Below, piece by piece: positions 55,438 through 55,866 of a stretch of DNA of 55,866 nt. The notes below the pieces were generated by a model that ran no database searches, was not told the origin of the DNA, and worked only from the letters and a program-made list of their open reading frames with translations. The DNA lies in the NCBI GenBank assembly GCA_903879915.1, contig CAIRNJ010000050.1, positions 1 through 55,866 on the forward strand, in the 5' to 3' direction. Made by a program: the position numbers and the translations under genes. Origin of the DNA: an uncultured Elusimicrobia bacterium. GTDB lineage: Bacteria; Elusimicrobiota; Elusimicrobia; Elusimicrobiales; UBA9959. Every line of letters begins with the position of its first letter. The stretch's first letter is position 1.

Positions 55438-55472
55438 TAAAAAAGGGAAAGCAAAATACTTTTGCTTTCCCT
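55438..55472 (-). terminator. 13-bp hairpin plus T tract just upstream of the accessory operon
   Basis: Bases 55444-55456 pair with 55460-55472, a perfect 13-bp stem with a 3-nt loop; read leftward it is followed by T6-7 (complement of 55438-55443). It lies 63 nt before the start codon of the small peptide. It may end transcription from the right or act as an attenuator. The 176 nt between it and the repeat copy (55473-55648) contain no gene that I can support. Confidence 0.7.
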
Positions 55473-55648
55473 GGATACACCGGATTACGGTCCGGTCGTG
55501 GATACTCTGGGGCCGATCCCCCAAATTACAAGGAAGACTACTACTCTAGTTTTGCAGAGAACTTCGCTTTCTGAAAGGGCCTTTAGACCTACACACTGCC
55601 GGGACCTGCCAACATTCTTCTTACACGCGCTACGTAGCAATTTTTATG

Positions 55649-55827
55649 CCGACCGGCAGGGGACCATAAAGAAATTCCCGTTCCTTTCCATCTCCATCGG
55701 CATAGTGAACAACGTCTCGCGCCCGCTGACGTCCTTCGCCCAGGTGAGCAAGATCGGCACCGAGCTGAAGAAAGCCGCCAAAGCCGCGGAAAAAAGCCAC
55801 TACGTGCTGGACCGCCGCCACGACTGA
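55649..55827 (+). pseudogene. 179-nt direct repeat, copy B: detached 3' end of a GGDEF gene
   Basis: Same length and frame as the last 179 nt of the GGDEF gene (50314-50492), ending at TGA 55825-55827, but with no gene body before it: upstream frames are short and unrelated. It reads DRQGTIKKFPFLSISIGIVN onward to YVLDRRHD. The first 110 nt differ from copy A at one base; the last part differs more. Its codons there (AAG, ATC, GGC, ACC, GAG, CTG) look native, GC-ending, compared with copy A. It is a displaced original gene end or a duplicated fragment. Confidence 0.88.
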
Positions 55828-55866
55828 GCGCCTTTAGCGATTTAAGGGTAAACGCATATGGCAGAG

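Noticed and set aside
55481-55640. Short stems in the gap before copy B that might suggest a tRNA or small RNA
   Set aside because: No acceptor-stem, TPsiC-like or other diagnostic motif could be recognised.
50493-55648. Integrase, transposase or inverted terminal repeats that would mark a classical mobile element
   Set aside because: None was found between the two direct repeats; only the repeats and the composition shift suggest transfer.
55462-55827. Open frame of 121 codons running into repeat copy B
   Set aside because: Only the last 58 codons match the GGDEF tail; the first half has no homology and no ribosome-binding site. It is a chance extension of a gene fragment.
55858-55866. Possible start of another gene at the right edge (ATG 55858 after AAGGG)
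   Set aside because: Only three codons are visible, so nothing can be supported.

Overview
The window reads as chromosome of a GC-rich Gram-negative bacterium. It encodes type IV pilus assembly proteins (pilMNOPQ), a heptose epimerase, two O-antigen-ligase-like membrane proteins, a peptidoglycan glycosyltransferase and many exported proteins. The mix (two rotary ATPases, clostripain-type peptidase, Tex, hybrid kinases) would fit Elusimicrobiota or a neighbouring phylum, but that is an impression from gene content, not a database result. No rRNA, tRNA, transposase, integrase or CRISPR array was recognised.

Layout. 1-6047: a partial gene, a class A beta-lactamase-like serine hydrolase, aroA-mtgA, a cytochrome b5/YHS protein, a DJ-1/PfpI protein and a radical SAM protein. 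6075-12027: a leftward two-component cluster of five genes (dead-receiver/HPt protein, two response regulators, receiver-PAS-PAS protein, large hybrid kinase) with a decayed kinase tail between two of them. 12158-16552 (rightward): pcrA helicase, a Nudix hydrolase and a C11 peptidase. 16609-24978 (leftward): a small zinc-ribbon protein, tex, an unknown exported protein, a cardiolipin-synthase-like enzyme and two overlapping Wzy/WaaL-like genes. 25084-29532 (leftward): pilM-N-O-P-Q. 29686-32231: a Gfo/Idh/MocA-like protein, a small membrane protein, a 57-residue conserved small protein and a UbiE-like methyltransferase.

32232-48681 (leftward) holds two complete rotary ATPases back to back. The F-type operon comes first (atpZ-atpI-B-E-F-H-A-hldD-G-D-C), ends at a strong terminator, and is followed at once by a V/A-type operon (G/H-C-I-K-F-E-A-B-D). 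hldD sits between atpA and atpG. A heptad-repeat hairpin separates atpE from atpF.

48771-55866: a triple-receiver GGDEF protein is followed by an accessory block bounded by two 179-nt direct repeats of that gene's 3' end. Inside is one tightly overlapping leftward operon: a 67-residue exported peptide, a radical SAM protein with extra C-terminal cysteines, a GNAT-like acetyltransferase, a periplasmic family-5-like binding protein, and a membrane histidine kinase with a C-terminal receiver-like domain. Most of this block is visibly less GC-rich than its surroundings. It could be a horizontally acquired system that makes, modifies, exports and senses a peptide; this is the best candidate here for an undescribed system, and its function is inference from gene content.
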